NCBI GenBank assembly: GCA_029265125.1
Contig: JAJUJX010000002.1
Location: forward strand, 186,001 to 250,000
Origin: Tolumonas sp008015085
GTDB taxonomy: Bacteria; Pseudomonadota; Gammaproteobacteria; Enterobacterales; Aeromonadaceae
Direction: 5' to 3'
Length of the DNA stretch: 64,000 nucleotides
The position numbers and the translations under genes were made by a program. The notes beneath the pieces were generated by a model that searched no databases, had not been told where the DNA came from, and saw nothing but the letters and a program-made list of their open reading frames with translations. Each line of letters starts with the position of its first letter. The stretch's first letter is position 1. This document shows positions 48,733-58,174 of this stretch, one piece after another.

Positions 48733-50115
48733 TTAAAAACCATTGTTTTGGGAGACTTCAGCGAACCATTCGCCGCTTTTCTTGATGGTGCGTTTCTGCG
48801 TCGCCAGATCGAGTTGCACAAAACCGTAGCGGTTTTTGTAGGCATTGCTCCATGACCAGTTATCGATGAACGTCCAGAGGTGATAACCTTTGCAGGCACA
48901 GTTTTCACTAATGCCTTTGTGTAGCCATTGCAGGTGATCGCGCACGAATTTGATGCGGTAGTCATCCTGGATCTGACCTTCCATCAGGAATTTTTCTTCT
49001 CCTTCGACACCCATACCGTTCTCAGAGATATAAGAAGGAATGTTGCCGTAGTTGTCGCGCAGATTGATCAGTATGTCGTAAATGCCTTTTTCGTAGATCT
49101 CCCAGCCACGGTGCGGGTTCATCTTACGGCCTGGCATTTCGTAATAATCGAAGAACCACTCTGGCATAAACGGACTAGCCGGATTCACCGCATTGGCGCG
49201 GGCTTTGACACGACGAGGCTGGTAATAATTTACTCCGAGTAAATCGACTTTACCTTGCGCCAATAGCTCGGCATCACCGGCTTCACAGTGTGGCAACTGA
49301 TCATATTGTTTCAGCAGAGTAACCAGTTCAGCGGGATATTCCCCTTTCACTGCCGGATCAAGGAAACTACGGTTAAAGAACAAATCCGCAATTTTAGATG
49401 CCTGTAGATCAGCCGGATTTTGTGAACGCGGGTAAGACGGCGTCAGATTGAGTACAATTCCAATCTGGCCTTCCTGTTTCAGTGCGCGATAACGCTGCAC
49501 CGCCTTGGCGTGCGCCAGCATGGTGTGGTAGGCCACTGTTGCGGCACGACGAAAATCGACCACATTCGGGTAATGGAAGTCATACAGATAGCCACCTTCT
49601 ACCGGCACAATCGGTTCATTGAAGGTAAACCAATGTTTCACCTTACCACCAAACAGACGGAAACAGGTCTCCGCAAAGTCAGCATAAGCCTCAACAACCT
49701 CACGGCTTTCCCAGCCCCCCTTCTCCTGCATACACAGAGGCATATCGAAATGAAACAGATTGATAAATGGTTCGATGCCATTCTTCAGGAGTTCATCAAT
49801 CATCTCGTTGTAGAATTTGACGGCCAGAGGATTCACATCACCTGTGCCATTCGGAATTAAACGAGCCCAGGCAATCGACGTACGAAAAGTATTGTGATTG
49901 AGCTGTTTCATCAGCTGAATATCGCTGCGGAAGTTATCGTAAAACGTGGATGTATCTTGTGGGCCTACCTGATTGAAAAAACGGTTCGGAGATTCTTCAA
50001 ACCATTTGTCCCAGATGGTGGCTGACTTGCCATCACGCAGCGTAGCCCCTTCAGATTGTGGACCAGACGAGGCGCTGCCCCACCAGAAATTTTCCGGAAA
50101 ACGGTACTGCATCAT
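48733..50115 (-). CDS. 6-phospho-beta-glucosidase, GH1
   Basis: A 460-residue GH1 enzyme that cuts phosphorylated beta-glucosides brought in by the linked PTS. The acid/base Glu is in FTFNEPIVPVEGG, and the nucleophile Glu is in YISENGMGVEGEE. The N-terminal FPENFWWGSASSGPQSEGA is the family signature. KNRYGFVQLD near the end fits phosphate-binding 6-phospho-glycosidases. ATG at 50115. It sits between EIIC and EIIA. Natural substrates may be cellobiose-, salicin- or mannoside-like; the sequence cannot decide. Confidence 0.92.
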   Translation of the reverse strand: MMQYRFPENFWWGSASSGPQSEGATLRDGKSATIWDKWFEESPNRFFNQVGPQDTSTFYDNFRSDIQLMKQLNHNTFRTSIAWARLIPNGTGDVNPLAVKFYNEMIDELLKNGIEPFINLFHFDMPLCMQEKGGWESREVVEAYADFAETCFRLFGGKVKHWFTFNEPIVPVEGGYLYDFHYPNVVDFRRAATVAYHTMLAHAKAVQRYRALKQEGQIGIVLNLTPSYPRSQNPADLQASKIADLFFNRSFLDPAVKGEYPAELVTLLKQYDQLPHCEAGDAELLAQGKVDLLGVNYYQPRRVKARANAVNPASPFMPEWFFDYYEMPGRKMNPHRGWEIYEKGIYDILINLRDNYGNIPSYISENGMGVEGEEKFLMEGQIQDDYRIKFVRDHLQWLHKGISENCACKGYHLWTFIDNWSWSNAYKNRYGFVQLDLATQKRTIKKSGEWFAEVSQNNGF

Positions 50116-50184
50116 TATTGTCTCGTTCAGATAATTTGGGAAATGTGCAGATGGAGTGACAGGCCATCTGCACAGTATTACTTC

Positions 50185-51513
50185 TTAAGCGGTTACAGTC
50201 TGGCCATTAGCATTAGCATTAGCTTCTGCGGCGGATTCTTCTTCCTCTTTGAGCAAAGTACGCTCATATGCTTTCAGGAATGGGTAGTACATCAGTGCCG
50301 ACATCACCATGCAGATCAGACACATAATGACCGGACTGAATGCCCAGTTTGCTGCCCATGATGCACCCAGTGGTGCAGGGCTGGTCCAAGGTGTAAGGGA
50401 TACCACGCGGGCTACCAAACCCATGCTGGTTGCGATATAAGCCAATGTAGCGTTAATCATTGGCACCAGAATGAATGGCAGGAAGAACACAGGGTTCATA
50501 ACAATGGGTGCACCAAACAGGATAGGCTCGTTGATGTTAAACAGACCTGGTACAACCCCCATTTTGCCTATAGAACGCAGATGGATAGCGCGACTACGCA
50601 GCAGCAGGAAGGCCAGAGGCAACGTTGAACCCACACCGCCGATCAGCAGGTAGTGATCCCAGAAACCTTGCAGATAAATGTGTGGTAAGGCTTGTCCGGC
50701 AGCCAGTGCAGCCTGGTTATCTGCCAGGTTAGCCATCCAGAACGGGTTCATAATGCCAGTGACGATCAACGCACCGTGAATACCGGCAAACCACAGGATC
50801 TGACAGATAAACAGTGAAATCAGAATCGCAGGCAGTGAATCAGAGGCTGAAACCAAAGGTTTCACCAAAGACATGATAGCCTGTGGCAGGATCATGCCGG
50901 TTTCGCTTTCAATAAACAGATTCAGTGGATGCAGTGTCAGAATGATCGCCAGCACCGGAATCAATATCTCAAACGACCGGGCAACCCCTGTTGGCACCTG
51001 ATCAGGTAGACGGATAGTAATTTTTTTCCGTTTCAGGAAGGCATACACTTCGGTTGAATAAATTGAGCAGATCAACGCAGTAAAAATCCCCTGACCAGAG
51101 AAGTACTGCATAGAAATAGCGCCATCCTTCACTGGTGCTGCTACCAGCAGGAATGACATCAGCGATAACAAACCAGTAGTAATAGGGTCAAGATTGTAGT
51201 GACGCCCCAGACTGGCTGCGACCCCGACCGAAATAAACAGAGTCATGACCCCCATGCTGAGCTGGAATGGCAGCAGCAATTTGTCCTGATACTCTTTTGC
51301 AAAATCGAGCCATGCCCGGGCAAAGCCCCATTTAGTTTCCGGATCAAAAGGAGGAAAAATAAACACCAGCATAAAGCTACCCACGATCATGAACGGCAGA
51401 GCGGCAATAAAACCGTCACGGATCGAGGTAACATATTTTTGCTGCCCCAGTTTGGCAGCCAGTGGAGTGACAGAATCTTCTATCATTCGCTCCATGGTTT
51501 TGTAAAAACTCAT
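50185..51513 (-). CDS. PTS cellobiose-type EIIC permease
   Basis: A 442-residue inner-membrane permease with ~10 helices, of the lactose/cellobiose (ChbC/CelB/GmuC) family. The conserved FNINEPILFGAPIVMNPVFFLPF and WFAGIHGALIVTGIMNP blocks are present; the Glu/His pair there binds sugar. The C terminus is acidic (LLKEEEESAAEANANANGQ). It follows EIIB by 24 bases. It shares about 45-50% visible identity by eye with the EIIC at 52 kb. Confidence 0.93.
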   Translation of the reverse strand: MSFYKTMERMIEDSVTPLAAKLGQQKYVTSIRDGFIAALPFMIVGSFMLVFIFPPFDPETKWGFARAWLDFAKEYQDKLLLPFQLSMGVMTLFISVGVAASLGRHYNLDPITTGLLSLMSFLLVAAPVKDGAISMQYFSGQGIFTALICSIYSTEVYAFLKRKKITIRLPDQVPTGVARSFEILIPVLAIILTLHPLNLFIESETGMILPQAIMSLVKPLVSASDSLPAILISLFICQILWFAGIHGALIVTGIMNPFWMANLADNQAALAAGQALPHIYLQGFWDHYLLIGGVGSTLPLAFLLLRSRAIHLRSIGKMGVVPGLFNINEPILFGAPIVMNPVFFLPFILVPMINATLAYIATSMGLVARVVSLTPWTSPAPLGASWAANWAFSPVIMCLICMVMSALMYYPFLKAYERTLLKEEEESAAEANANANGQTVTA

Positions 51514-51537
51514 TGCGTCATCCTTTGGCGATATATG

Positions 51538-51843
51538 TTATTTGATTAAAGACAGCGCAAAATCGAGGACTTTGTCGCCGCGTTGCATGCCGTAATCTGT
51601 CATCGCGATAGGTTCTACCGGAACGTCATACGGTTTTGCCCGCGCCTGCAAATCTGCGAGCATGTATTTCACTTGCGGTCCTAATAAGACCACCTGATAT
51701 TTCGATACCTGTTCATCAAACTCCGCCGCACCAAATGCCTTGATGTCTACTGGTAACTGACGTTTTTCAGCTTCCGCTACCATCTTTTTCACCAGCAGAC
51801 TGGTCGACATCCCTGCAGAGCAGCACAACATAATTTTCTTCAT
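51538..51843 (-). CDS. PTS cellobiose-type EIIB
   Basis: A 101-residue EIIB of the lactose/cellobiose family. The phospho-Cys loop is MLCCSAGMSTSLLV; the later GPQVKYMLAD is typical. It accepts phosphate from the EIIA and passes it to the sugar at EIIC. ATG at 51843. First gene of the operon EIIB-EIIC-glucosidase-EIIA, about 55 bases downstream of a LacI-type operator. Confidence 0.93.
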   Translation of the reverse strand: MKKIMLCCSAGMSTSLLVKKMVAEAEKRQLPVDIKAFGAAEFDEQVSKYQVVLLGPQVKYMLADLQARAKPYDVPVEPIAMTDYGMQRGDKVLDFALSLIK

Positions 51844-51897
51844 GGTTATTTCCTCAACAGCAATTCACGGCGTCACTATAGACCTGAGGAAACAAAC

Positions 51898-51913
51898 GGG
51901 AAACCGGTTACCC
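51898..51913. promoter_or_regulatory. LacI-type operator in the divergent PTS region
   Basis: GGGAAACCGGTTACCC, nearly perfect palindrome. A matching site TGGAAATCGGTTTCCA (53425-53440) lies before the LacI gene; 12 of 16 bases agree. Confidence 0.65.
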
Positions 51914-51931
51914 AATGAATCATAAAAACTG

Positions 51932-51947
51932 TGTGACTAGGATCACC
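51932..51947. promoter_or_regulatory. CRP site in the divergent PTS region
   Basis: TGTGACTAGGATCACC fits TGTGA-N6-TCACA with one mismatch, 19 bases from the LacI operator. It suggests catabolite control. Confidence 0.6.
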
Positions 51948-52086
51948 ATAAAGGCATCCTTTTGAGATAAAAGTGTGATCACTCTTGGATCTTTATTGAT
52001 GTAAGCGGTTGCCAGAATGGCTATCGATTGCTTTTAAATGCAAAGCCGCTAGTCTTCCGGCGTTACCGCAGGAAACCGAGGCAAAA

Positions 52087-53403
52087 ATGAATTTTTACTG
52101 GATGCAACTAGTTGTTGGCTGGATAGAACCCTGGATGACACCGCTGGCGCGTTATCTGACCAAAAGTCGCTACCTGATTGCATTACGTGATGGTTTCCAG
52201 CTGGCCATGCCTTTTGTTATTGTCGGTAGTATTTGCGTTCCCCTACTGTATCCGCCTTTCCTGCCTGATAGCTCTAACTGGCTGGCTGTTGTCTGGAATC
52301 ATCTGTCTACCGATCTGAGACCAGTATGGCTTGCGCCCTATCAAATCACGATGGGGCTGGTTTCTCTGCTGGTCTCTTTTGGCATGGCCGCCAGTCTGGC
52401 CAAAGGTTACGGATTACCTGAGCGACTGTCCGGTTTGACCGGTTCGGTCAGCTTTATGCTGCTGGCTGGTTTTTATCAGAATGGTGGCGTGGATGTGCGT
52501 TATCTGGGCGGCATGGGTATTTTTACAGCCATTATTGCCTCGATATATTCCATTGAAGTTATTCGTTTTTTCTACAAACGAAACTGGACGATTCGAGTCC
52601 CGGATGAAGTACCTAAAATCACCTCCAGTGGTTTTCTGCTGATTATTCCGCTGTTTTTTATCCTGATCAGCCTGACGCTGGTGAATCTGGTGCTGCAGCA
52701 ACATTTTGGTGCGGTATTCCCCGTGCTGGTGGAAAAATTATTCCGCCCGATGATTATCGCTTCTGACAGTCTTCCGGCTGTCTGGCTCTCATTACTAATC
52801 TGTAATCTGCTCTGGTTTATGGGCATCCACGGAGCATTGTTGATCACCGGTATTATGTATCCGTTCTGGATGAGTAATATATTGGATAATCAGGCCGCAC
52901 TGGCTGCCGGGCAGACATTACCGCATATCTATGTGCATGCATTCTGGGACTTTTATCTTCTGATCGGTGGTGTGGGTTCAACGCTGCCGTTGGTATTTAT
53001 GGCGCTGCGCAGCCGTTCGCAGCAATTACGCAGCGCAGGGAAACTCGGCCTACTGCCTTCTCTATTTAATATCAATGAGCCCATTTTGTTTGGTTTCCCG
53101 ATCATTATGAATCCGGTTTTCCTGTTGCCATTTTTATTAGCGCCCATCGTTAATGCCACCATCGCCTGGTATCTGACGGACTGGGGCTGGCTGGATCGCT
53201 TTGTGGCTGTTCTACCCTGGTCTATGCCATCTCCGGTTGGTGCTGCCTGGTCGGCTAATGGCAGCTGGCGTACGGCGCTCATGAGTGTTTTTGCGATCAC
53301 GAATGCCTGGATCATCTATTATCCGTTTTTCAAAGTGCATGAACGCCTTTTGCTGGAAAACAAGCGCCACCAGCAAGCAATGCGAACTGAAAATGCAGCA
53401 TAA
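52087..53403 (+). CDS. second PTS cellobiose-type EIIC, orphan
   Basis: A 438-residue permease of the same family as the EIIC at 50.2 kb, with FNINEPILFGFPIIMNPVFLLPF and WFMGIHGALLITGIMYPFWM. It has no EIIA or EIIB beside it, so it must borrow them, most likely from the divergent operon. The ATG at 52087 follows GAGG by five bases; in-frame starts from 52009 lack an SD. It is followed by the LacI regulator. It may take up a related but different glycoside. Confidence 0.88.
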   Translation: MNFYWMQLVVGWIEPWMTPLARYLTKSRYLIALRDGFQLAMPFVIVGSICVPLLYPPFLPDSSNWLAVVWNHLSTDLRPVWLAPYQITMGLVSLLVSFGMAASLAKGYGLPERLSGLTGSVSFMLLAGFYQNGGVDVRYLGGMGIFTAIIASIYSIEVIRFFYKRNWTIRVPDEVPKITSSGFLLIIPLFFILISLTLVNLVLQQHFGAVFPVLVEKLFRPMIIASDSLPAVWLSLLICNLLWFMGIHGALLITGIMYPFWMSNILDNQAALAAGQTLPHIYVHAFWDFYLLIGGVGSTLPLVFMALRSRSQQLRSAGKLGLLPSLFNINEPILFGFPIIMNPVFLLPFLLAPIVNATIAWYLTDWGWLDRFVAVLPWSMPSPVGAAWSANGSWRTALMSVFAITNAWIIYYPFFKVHERLLLENKRHQQAMRTENAA

Positions 53404-53424
53404 TGAGTTATAATAGGTTATTAT

Positions 53425-53440
53425 TGGAAATCGGTTTCCA
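53425..53440. promoter_or_regulatory. LacI-type operator before the LacI gene
   Basis: TGGAAATCGGTTTCCA, palindromic apart from its centre, 55 bases before the regulator start; paired with 51898-51913. Points to autoregulation. Confidence 0.6.
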
Positions 53441-53494
53441 TAGTCATCAGTCAGAACTGATTCCGAAATTATTTATTGTTGTCAGAGGCAGAAC

Positions 53495-54481
53495 ATGACC
53501 ACTATTTTAGATGTATGTAAGTTGGCCAATGTATCGAAAGCCACCGTGTCCCGCGTGTTAAGTGGTAACCGTAAGGTAAAAGACGATACGCGTGATGTCG
53601 TGATGCGCGCAGTAGAACAGCTAAATTACCGCCCTAATCAGTTGGCGCAGACCCTGGCAACAAAAGTAAGTAATACCATTGGAGTGCTTACCAATGGCCT
53701 GACTGACATGCAACTCGGACAGATCCTGCGACAGCTGGATGCCGCACTGTGGGGGCAAGGCCGCAGTTTCGTATTGGCCAACAGTGTAGATAACGGTAAA
53801 ACACTGGAGCAAAAATTGGACTTTCTGGCGGCCCGTCACTGCGATGCGATCGTGATAGTCGGTAAAAATTTCGATTCTGGCTGGTTTGACGAGCTGGATG
53901 TTGGTCAGCTCCCGCCTCTCTTAACCTTGAACGTTGCGCTGGAAGACATTGATGGAGTCCAGTTTGATCAAACTCTGACATCAGAGATGGCCTGTAATTA
54001 TCTCTACACGCACGGCCACTCTCAGATAGCACTGTTACCTGAATCAGGTATAGGCGGCAAACAAGTCATTCAGGGCTACCGGCAGGCACTGGAGAATCGC
54101 TGTATTCCCTACAATAAGCAGCTGGTTGTCGAACATCCGGACTGTGCAACCGCCATCAGTATGCTGATCAACCGATGTGTTCCATTTACGGCGGTGGTGG
54201 TGCCTGATGATCATCAGGCGATTGAGGTCATACGCACACTGTCACAATACAATATTCAGGTACCCCATGATGTATCGGTCATTAGCCTGAATACCAGTAT
54301 TGAAGGCGAACGTTATACCCCGGCAATTACCGGCTTCGAACTGCCTGAAGACAGAATGCTGCAATCGTTGTTGCGGCTGTTAGAAGTCAATATTAAGAAA
54401 GAACATGCTTTTGCATCTGATATTAACCGTGATTTCGTAGGAAAACTCACCATCAGAGAATCAGTCAGAACAATGGAATGA
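53495..54481 (+). CDS. LacI-family regulator of beta-glucoside PTS
   Basis: A 328-residue LacI/GalR-type repressor, AscG-like. The N-terminal helix-turn-helix is VCKLANVSKATVSRVLSGNRKV with the hinge helix QLAQTLATK. The remaining ~265 residues form the periplasmic-binding-protein-like ligand domain. Two operator-like sites flank the divergent PTS region and its own start. ATG at 53495 follows AGAGGCAG. It probably releases DNA on binding a phosphorylated glycoside. Confidence 0.9.
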   Translation: MTTILDVCKLANVSKATVSRVLSGNRKVKDDTRDVVMRAVEQLNYRPNQLAQTLATKVSNTIGVLTNGLTDMQLGQILRQLDAALWGQGRSFVLANSVDNGKTLEQKLDFLAARHCDAIVIVGKNFDSGWFDELDVGQLPPLLTLNVALEDIDGVQFDQTLTSEMACNYLYTHGHSQIALLPESGIGGKQVIQGYRQALENRCIPYNKQLVVEHPDCATAISMLINRCVPFTAVVVPDDHQAIEVIRTLSQYNIQVPHDVSVISLNTSIEGERYTPAITGFELPEDRMLQSLLRLLEVNIKKEHAFASDINRDFVGKLTIRESVRTME

Positions 54482-54495
54482 GGCTCACCACTTCA

Positions 54496-56373
54496 TTATT
54501 TCTGGTTAGCACAAGCAATAAACTTCCCCCTCGCCGTATAGCTCGTGTGCAGAAGTTCATGGGCTTTATGGCCGCAGGGCCCCTCCAGTAAGAACTCACG
54601 ATAGATCTGTAGTACCTGCGGATTTTCATGTGATTTTCGGATCACATAGTTGGCATCTTCCCCATATATTGCTTTTGCACGTTTTGCCCTGATTTCCTGA
54701 CTGGTTGGAATGGGTTGCCCGCCTCCGCCTAAACATCCGCCAGGGCATGCCATCATCTCAATGAAATGACAGGTACTGAAAAAGCCATGACTCTTTATGT
54801 CGTCCATGACCTTTTTCAGATTGGCCGCGCCGTGGGCAACCGCGACGCGCAGCGTGACGCCTTTTAGCCATTCAAAATCGGTAAACAAATGCTGCAACAA
54901 TTCGGGAACCGGCCCGATATCTTTCACCGGAATTTCAGCAATACGGATCCCTTCAAAGCCACGCACTGGAACAATATCGGCATGGGTATAGAAATCTTCC
55001 ACTTTTTTACCGGAAACCAGTTCGATTACAGTTCGTAATGCTGCCTCCATCACGCCACCGGTAGCACCAAAAATGACGCCAGAGCCGGATGGTTCGCCGA
55101 ATGGATCATCAAATCCGGTTTTCGGCAGCTTAGGCAGGTCAAGGCCATATTCTTTCATCATTTTTGCCAGCTCACGCGTGGTCAGCGCATAGTCGACATC
55201 TTTGAAGCCGGAAGCATTTATTTCCGGTCGATTGCACTCAAACTTCTTCGCTGTACACGGCATCAGTGACACAGAAACAATATTCTGCGGATCGAGCCCT
55301 TTTAACTGGGCGTAATATGTTTTGATGATGGCCCCAAACATTTGCTGCGGACTTTTAGCCGTAGACAGATGCTCAAGCAATTCCGGATAAAAGTACTCAA
55401 TGTATTTCACCCAGCCAGGCGAACAACTGGTCAGTAAGGGCAGACGCACCTTGGGGTCACGCATCACCTGCGTCTGATACAACCGTTGCAGCAGCTCAGT
55501 TCCCTCTTCCATAATGGTCAGGTCAGCAGAAAAATTGGTATCAAACACCGCATCAAAACCCATTTTTTTCATGGCGGTATTCATCTCAAACGTCAGCGGC
55601 GTACCGGGTTCCAAACCGAAACACTCACCCATTGCCGCTCGGGGGGATGGAGCAGTCTGGATCACCACATGCTTGGTCGGATCTTCAATCGCTTTCCACA
55701 CTTCTGCGGTCTGATCCCGCTCGGTCAATGCACCAGTAGGACAATGCACCACACACTGCCCGCATTCGATACACACCGACGCTCCCTGCTTGTTATCGCC
55801 AAATGTCGCAATGTGTGCATAGTCGCCTTGCCCCGCGATAGTCAGACAGCCAATTCCCTGTAATTCACTACAAGCCCGCATACACCGACGACACAAAATG
55901 CACTTATTCATATCAACGACTAAGGCACATCCGGATTGATCCAATTCATATTCAGGTAATACAGGGCGTCCAAACCGGAATTCATCCACACCGTATTCAA
56001 CGGCTAACTGATGCAGTTCACAGCTATTGCTGCGCTGGCAGGTGTTGCAGTCGCCATAGTGGTTAGCCAGCAACAGATCGAGAATATGTCGTCGGGCTTG
56101 TCGTATGGCAGGGCTGGATGTCACTACGCTAATCGGTTGTGTTATAGGGTATGAGCAGGCAGCCTGCAGCTCCCGTTGCCCTTCAATTTCAACGATACAG
56201 ATCCGGCAAACGCCGACCGGAGCGAGATCCGGATGATCACACAATGTCGGAATATGTATGCCCTGTTGCCTGGCGGCAGAAAGGATCGTGGTGCCGGATG
56301 GCGCTGTGACTTCAATGCCATCAATTTTCACAATCACCGATGCTAAAGCCGTGTTTTCAGTATAGTTTGGCAT
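54496..56373 (-). CDS. [FeFe]-hydrogenase, HndD-like catalytic subunit
   Basis: A 625-residue cytosolic hydrogenase. In order: an N-terminal [2Fe-2S] domain (Cys45, 56, 59, 73), the His-Cys region HYGDCNTCQRSNSC, two [4Fe-4S] motifs (CILCRRCMRACSE, CIECGQCVVHCPTGAL), then the H-cluster: L1 TSCSPGW (315-321), L2 MPCTAKK (371-377) and L3 FIEMMACPGGCLGGGGQP. L1 has Ser where many enzymes have a second Cys. The layout is like the NADP-reducing Hnd and bifurcating enzymes. It adjoins its NuoF-like partner. Maturases HydEFG are not in this window. Confidence 0.9.
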   Translation of the reverse strand: MPNYTENTALASVIVKIDGIEVTAPSGTTILSAARQQGIHIPTLCDHPDLAPVGVCRICIVEIEGQRELQAACSYPITQPISVVTSSPAIRQARRHILDLLLANHYGDCNTCQRSNSCELHQLAVEYGVDEFRFGRPVLPEYELDQSGCALVVDMNKCILCRRCMRACSELQGIGCLTIAGQGDYAHIATFGDNKQGASVCIECGQCVVHCPTGALTERDQTAEVWKAIEDPTKHVVIQTAPSPRAAMGECFGLEPGTPLTFEMNTAMKKMGFDAVFDTNFSADLTIMEEGTELLQRLYQTQVMRDPKVRLPLLTSCSPGWVKYIEYFYPELLEHLSTAKSPQQMFGAIIKTYYAQLKGLDPQNIVSVSLMPCTAKKFECNRPEINASGFKDVDYALTTRELAKMMKEYGLDLPKLPKTGFDDPFGEPSGSGVIFGATGGVMEAALRTVIELVSGKKVEDFYTHADIVPVRGFEGIRIAEIPVKDIGPVPELLQHLFTDFEWLKGVTLRVAVAHGAANLKKVMDDIKSHGFFSTCHFIEMMACPGGCLGGGGQPIPTSQEIRAKRAKAIYGEDANYVIRKSHENPQVLQIYREFLLEGPCGHKAHELLHTSYTARGKFIACANQK

Positions 56374-58116
56374 TTAACGGCTCCTTTCTGACAAATGACC
56401 GGAGACAGGTTGATTCAACGTTTGTACTGGGATCAGGTGACGAGTCAGTTCATCATGGAAATACTGGCTGATGGTTAACAATGCTTTGGGGCTGGATTGA
56501 CCAAGCCCGCACTTAGAGGTCAGGCAGATCGATTTAGCCAGGTTCAGCAAGTTCTCCAGCTGATGTACCGAAGATCTCCCTTCGCGTAATGCTTTAATGC
56601 CTTTAAGCAAAACTACATTACCATCGCGGCACGGCGTACATTGCCCGCACGATTCATTAACAAAGAACTCCAGATAATTCTGGACAATTTCAAGCATATC
56701 CCGGTCAGCACCATAAATAATCACCGTGCTGCCTGCTCCAATATCTTCATAAGCCAGACGACGATTAAATGCCGATGATGGAATCAATGTCCCGGAATAG
56801 CCGCCAACCTGAACGGCTTTCGCGCCTTCACCGCCTACCAGTTTCAGAAGCTCCAAAATGCTGGATCCCCAGGGTAATTCGTAAAGGCCGGGCTGTCGGC
56901 AATCACCGGATACACTGAATAATTTAAATCCTTTAGAGCGCGTCGTGCCGATCGCAGAAAACCATGAAGCGCCTCGCGCCAGAATGACACTTACGGTCGC
57001 TAACGTTTCCACATTATTCACAACGGTAGGATAGCCATGTAACCCCACCTCCACCGGGTAAGGCGGCCTGTCTCGCGGCTCGCCGCGGTTTCCCTCTAAC
57101 GATTCAATCAGGGCAGTTTCTTCACCACAAATATACGCACCAGCGCCAAGCTGAATACGAATATCAAAATCAAAGCCCGCCTTACCGAGAATATCCTGAC
57201 CCAATAACCCGGCTTCACGTCTGTTTTTTAAGATCGCGTTGAGATGAGCTAGCAGATAGGCATATTCCGCACGCAGATAAAAAATGCCTTCCCTCGCTCC
57301 AATGGCATAAGCCGCAATCGTCATGCCTTCAAATACCCGTTCTGCAAACTCAGTAAGCACAACCCGATCTTTAAAAGTACCCGGCTCTCCTTCATCGGCA
57401 TTACAGATCATGTAATGAACCGCGCTTTGAACACCGGCCGCCAATCGCCATTTTTTACCGGTAGGAAATCCCGCACCGCCTCGACCACACAGACCAGAAG
57501 CAGCAATTTCATCAATCACGGCTTCTGGTGTCATCGTTAATGCGGCTTTGAGACCGTCATCAGCATGATGACTGGCATACGTCAGTTTAGTGGTCATCGT
57601 CTTACCCATCTGACTGACCAAGGTCTGAGGTGAATCTTGTAATTCGCGGCATTGTTCCAGAATCAGCGGGATCTGCTCAGGTGATAAATTCGTGAATACA
57701 GCCTGGTTGATCAGCATCGCAGGCGCCAGATCATCCATGCCGATGCAGCCAGTCCAATACAGAGAGAACACGCCATCAGCCGTAGTTTCGCCAAATTGAA
57801 TCCCTAACTGGCGCTCCAGCTGACTAGCAATTTCGCCAGCCTCTTTCATGACGGAGGAAATATCCCGGCTCAGCCGGATGATGAATTTGCCTTGCGGGGT
57901 AAGATTGATGAAATGATAAAAAGTAGCAACGCCATACACTTTAGCGGGAGGAATATCTAACGCATCAGCCAGATACTGCATTGCTTGTTCAGAAACATAG
58001 CCATATCTCTCTTGTGTTTCCAAAAGGAGTGACAGTAATGAGGACGATTCATGACCGTATTGATCCGCAATATTATTAATAAATTGCCGGATTTCGTCTT
58101 GTCGAGTCACCGCCAT
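56374..58116 (-). CDS. hydrogenase diaphorase subunit, NuoE-NuoF fusion
   Basis: A 580-residue partner for the [FeFe]-hydrogenase, taking electrons from or to NAD(P)H. Residues ~1-165 resemble NuoE; the rest is NuoF: FMN loop SGLCGRGGAGFPTGKKW, NADH region GAGAYICGEETALIESLEG, and the [4Fe-4S] motif ESCGQCTPCRDG with a later Cys. The NuoE part has lost its cluster ligands: at the first pair it reads RLSRDISSVMK (Ser for Cys), and the second pair reads GCIGMDDLAP, one Cys and one Asp. So a [2Fe-2S] cluster is unlikely there. It ends directly before the hydrogenase gene. Confidence 0.88.
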   Translation of the reverse strand: MAVTRQDEIRQFINNIADQYGHESSSLLSLLLETQERYGYVSEQAMQYLADALDIPPAKVYGVATFYHFINLTPQGKFIIRLSRDISSVMKEAGEIASQLERQLGIQFGETTADGVFSLYWTGCIGMDDLAPAMLINQAVFTNLSPEQIPLILEQCRELQDSPQTLVSQMGKTMTTKLTYASHHADDGLKAALTMTPEAVIDEIAASGLCGRGGAGFPTGKKWRLAAGVQSAVHYMICNADEGEPGTFKDRVVLTEFAERVFEGMTIAAYAIGAREGIFYLRAEYAYLLAHLNAILKNRREAGLLGQDILGKAGFDFDIRIQLGAGAYICGEETALIESLEGNRGEPRDRPPYPVEVGLHGYPTVVNNVETLATVSVILARGASWFSAIGTTRSKGFKLFSVSGDCRQPGLYELPWGSSILELLKLVGGEGAKAVQVGGYSGTLIPSSAFNRRLAYEDIGAGSTVIIYGADRDMLEIVQNYLEFFVNESCGQCTPCRDGNVVLLKGIKALREGRSSVHQLENLLNLAKSICLTSKCGLGQSSPKALLTISQYFHDELTRHLIPVQTLNQPVSGHLSERSR

Positions 58117-58174
58117 CGCAGGTCCTCCCTGTCTACACCAAACAACAGGATCTATCTGATGAAATTCCGATCAC

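Noticed and set aside
48405..48965. A longer 186-residue form of the PTS EIIA
   Set aside because: The first 83 residues overlap the glucosidase gene in another frame; the ATG at 48716 has a good SD and gives the family length.
51970..51985. GTGATCAC palindrome near the PTS divergent region as a CRP site
   Set aside because: No six-base spacer; the proper CRP site is at 51932-51947.
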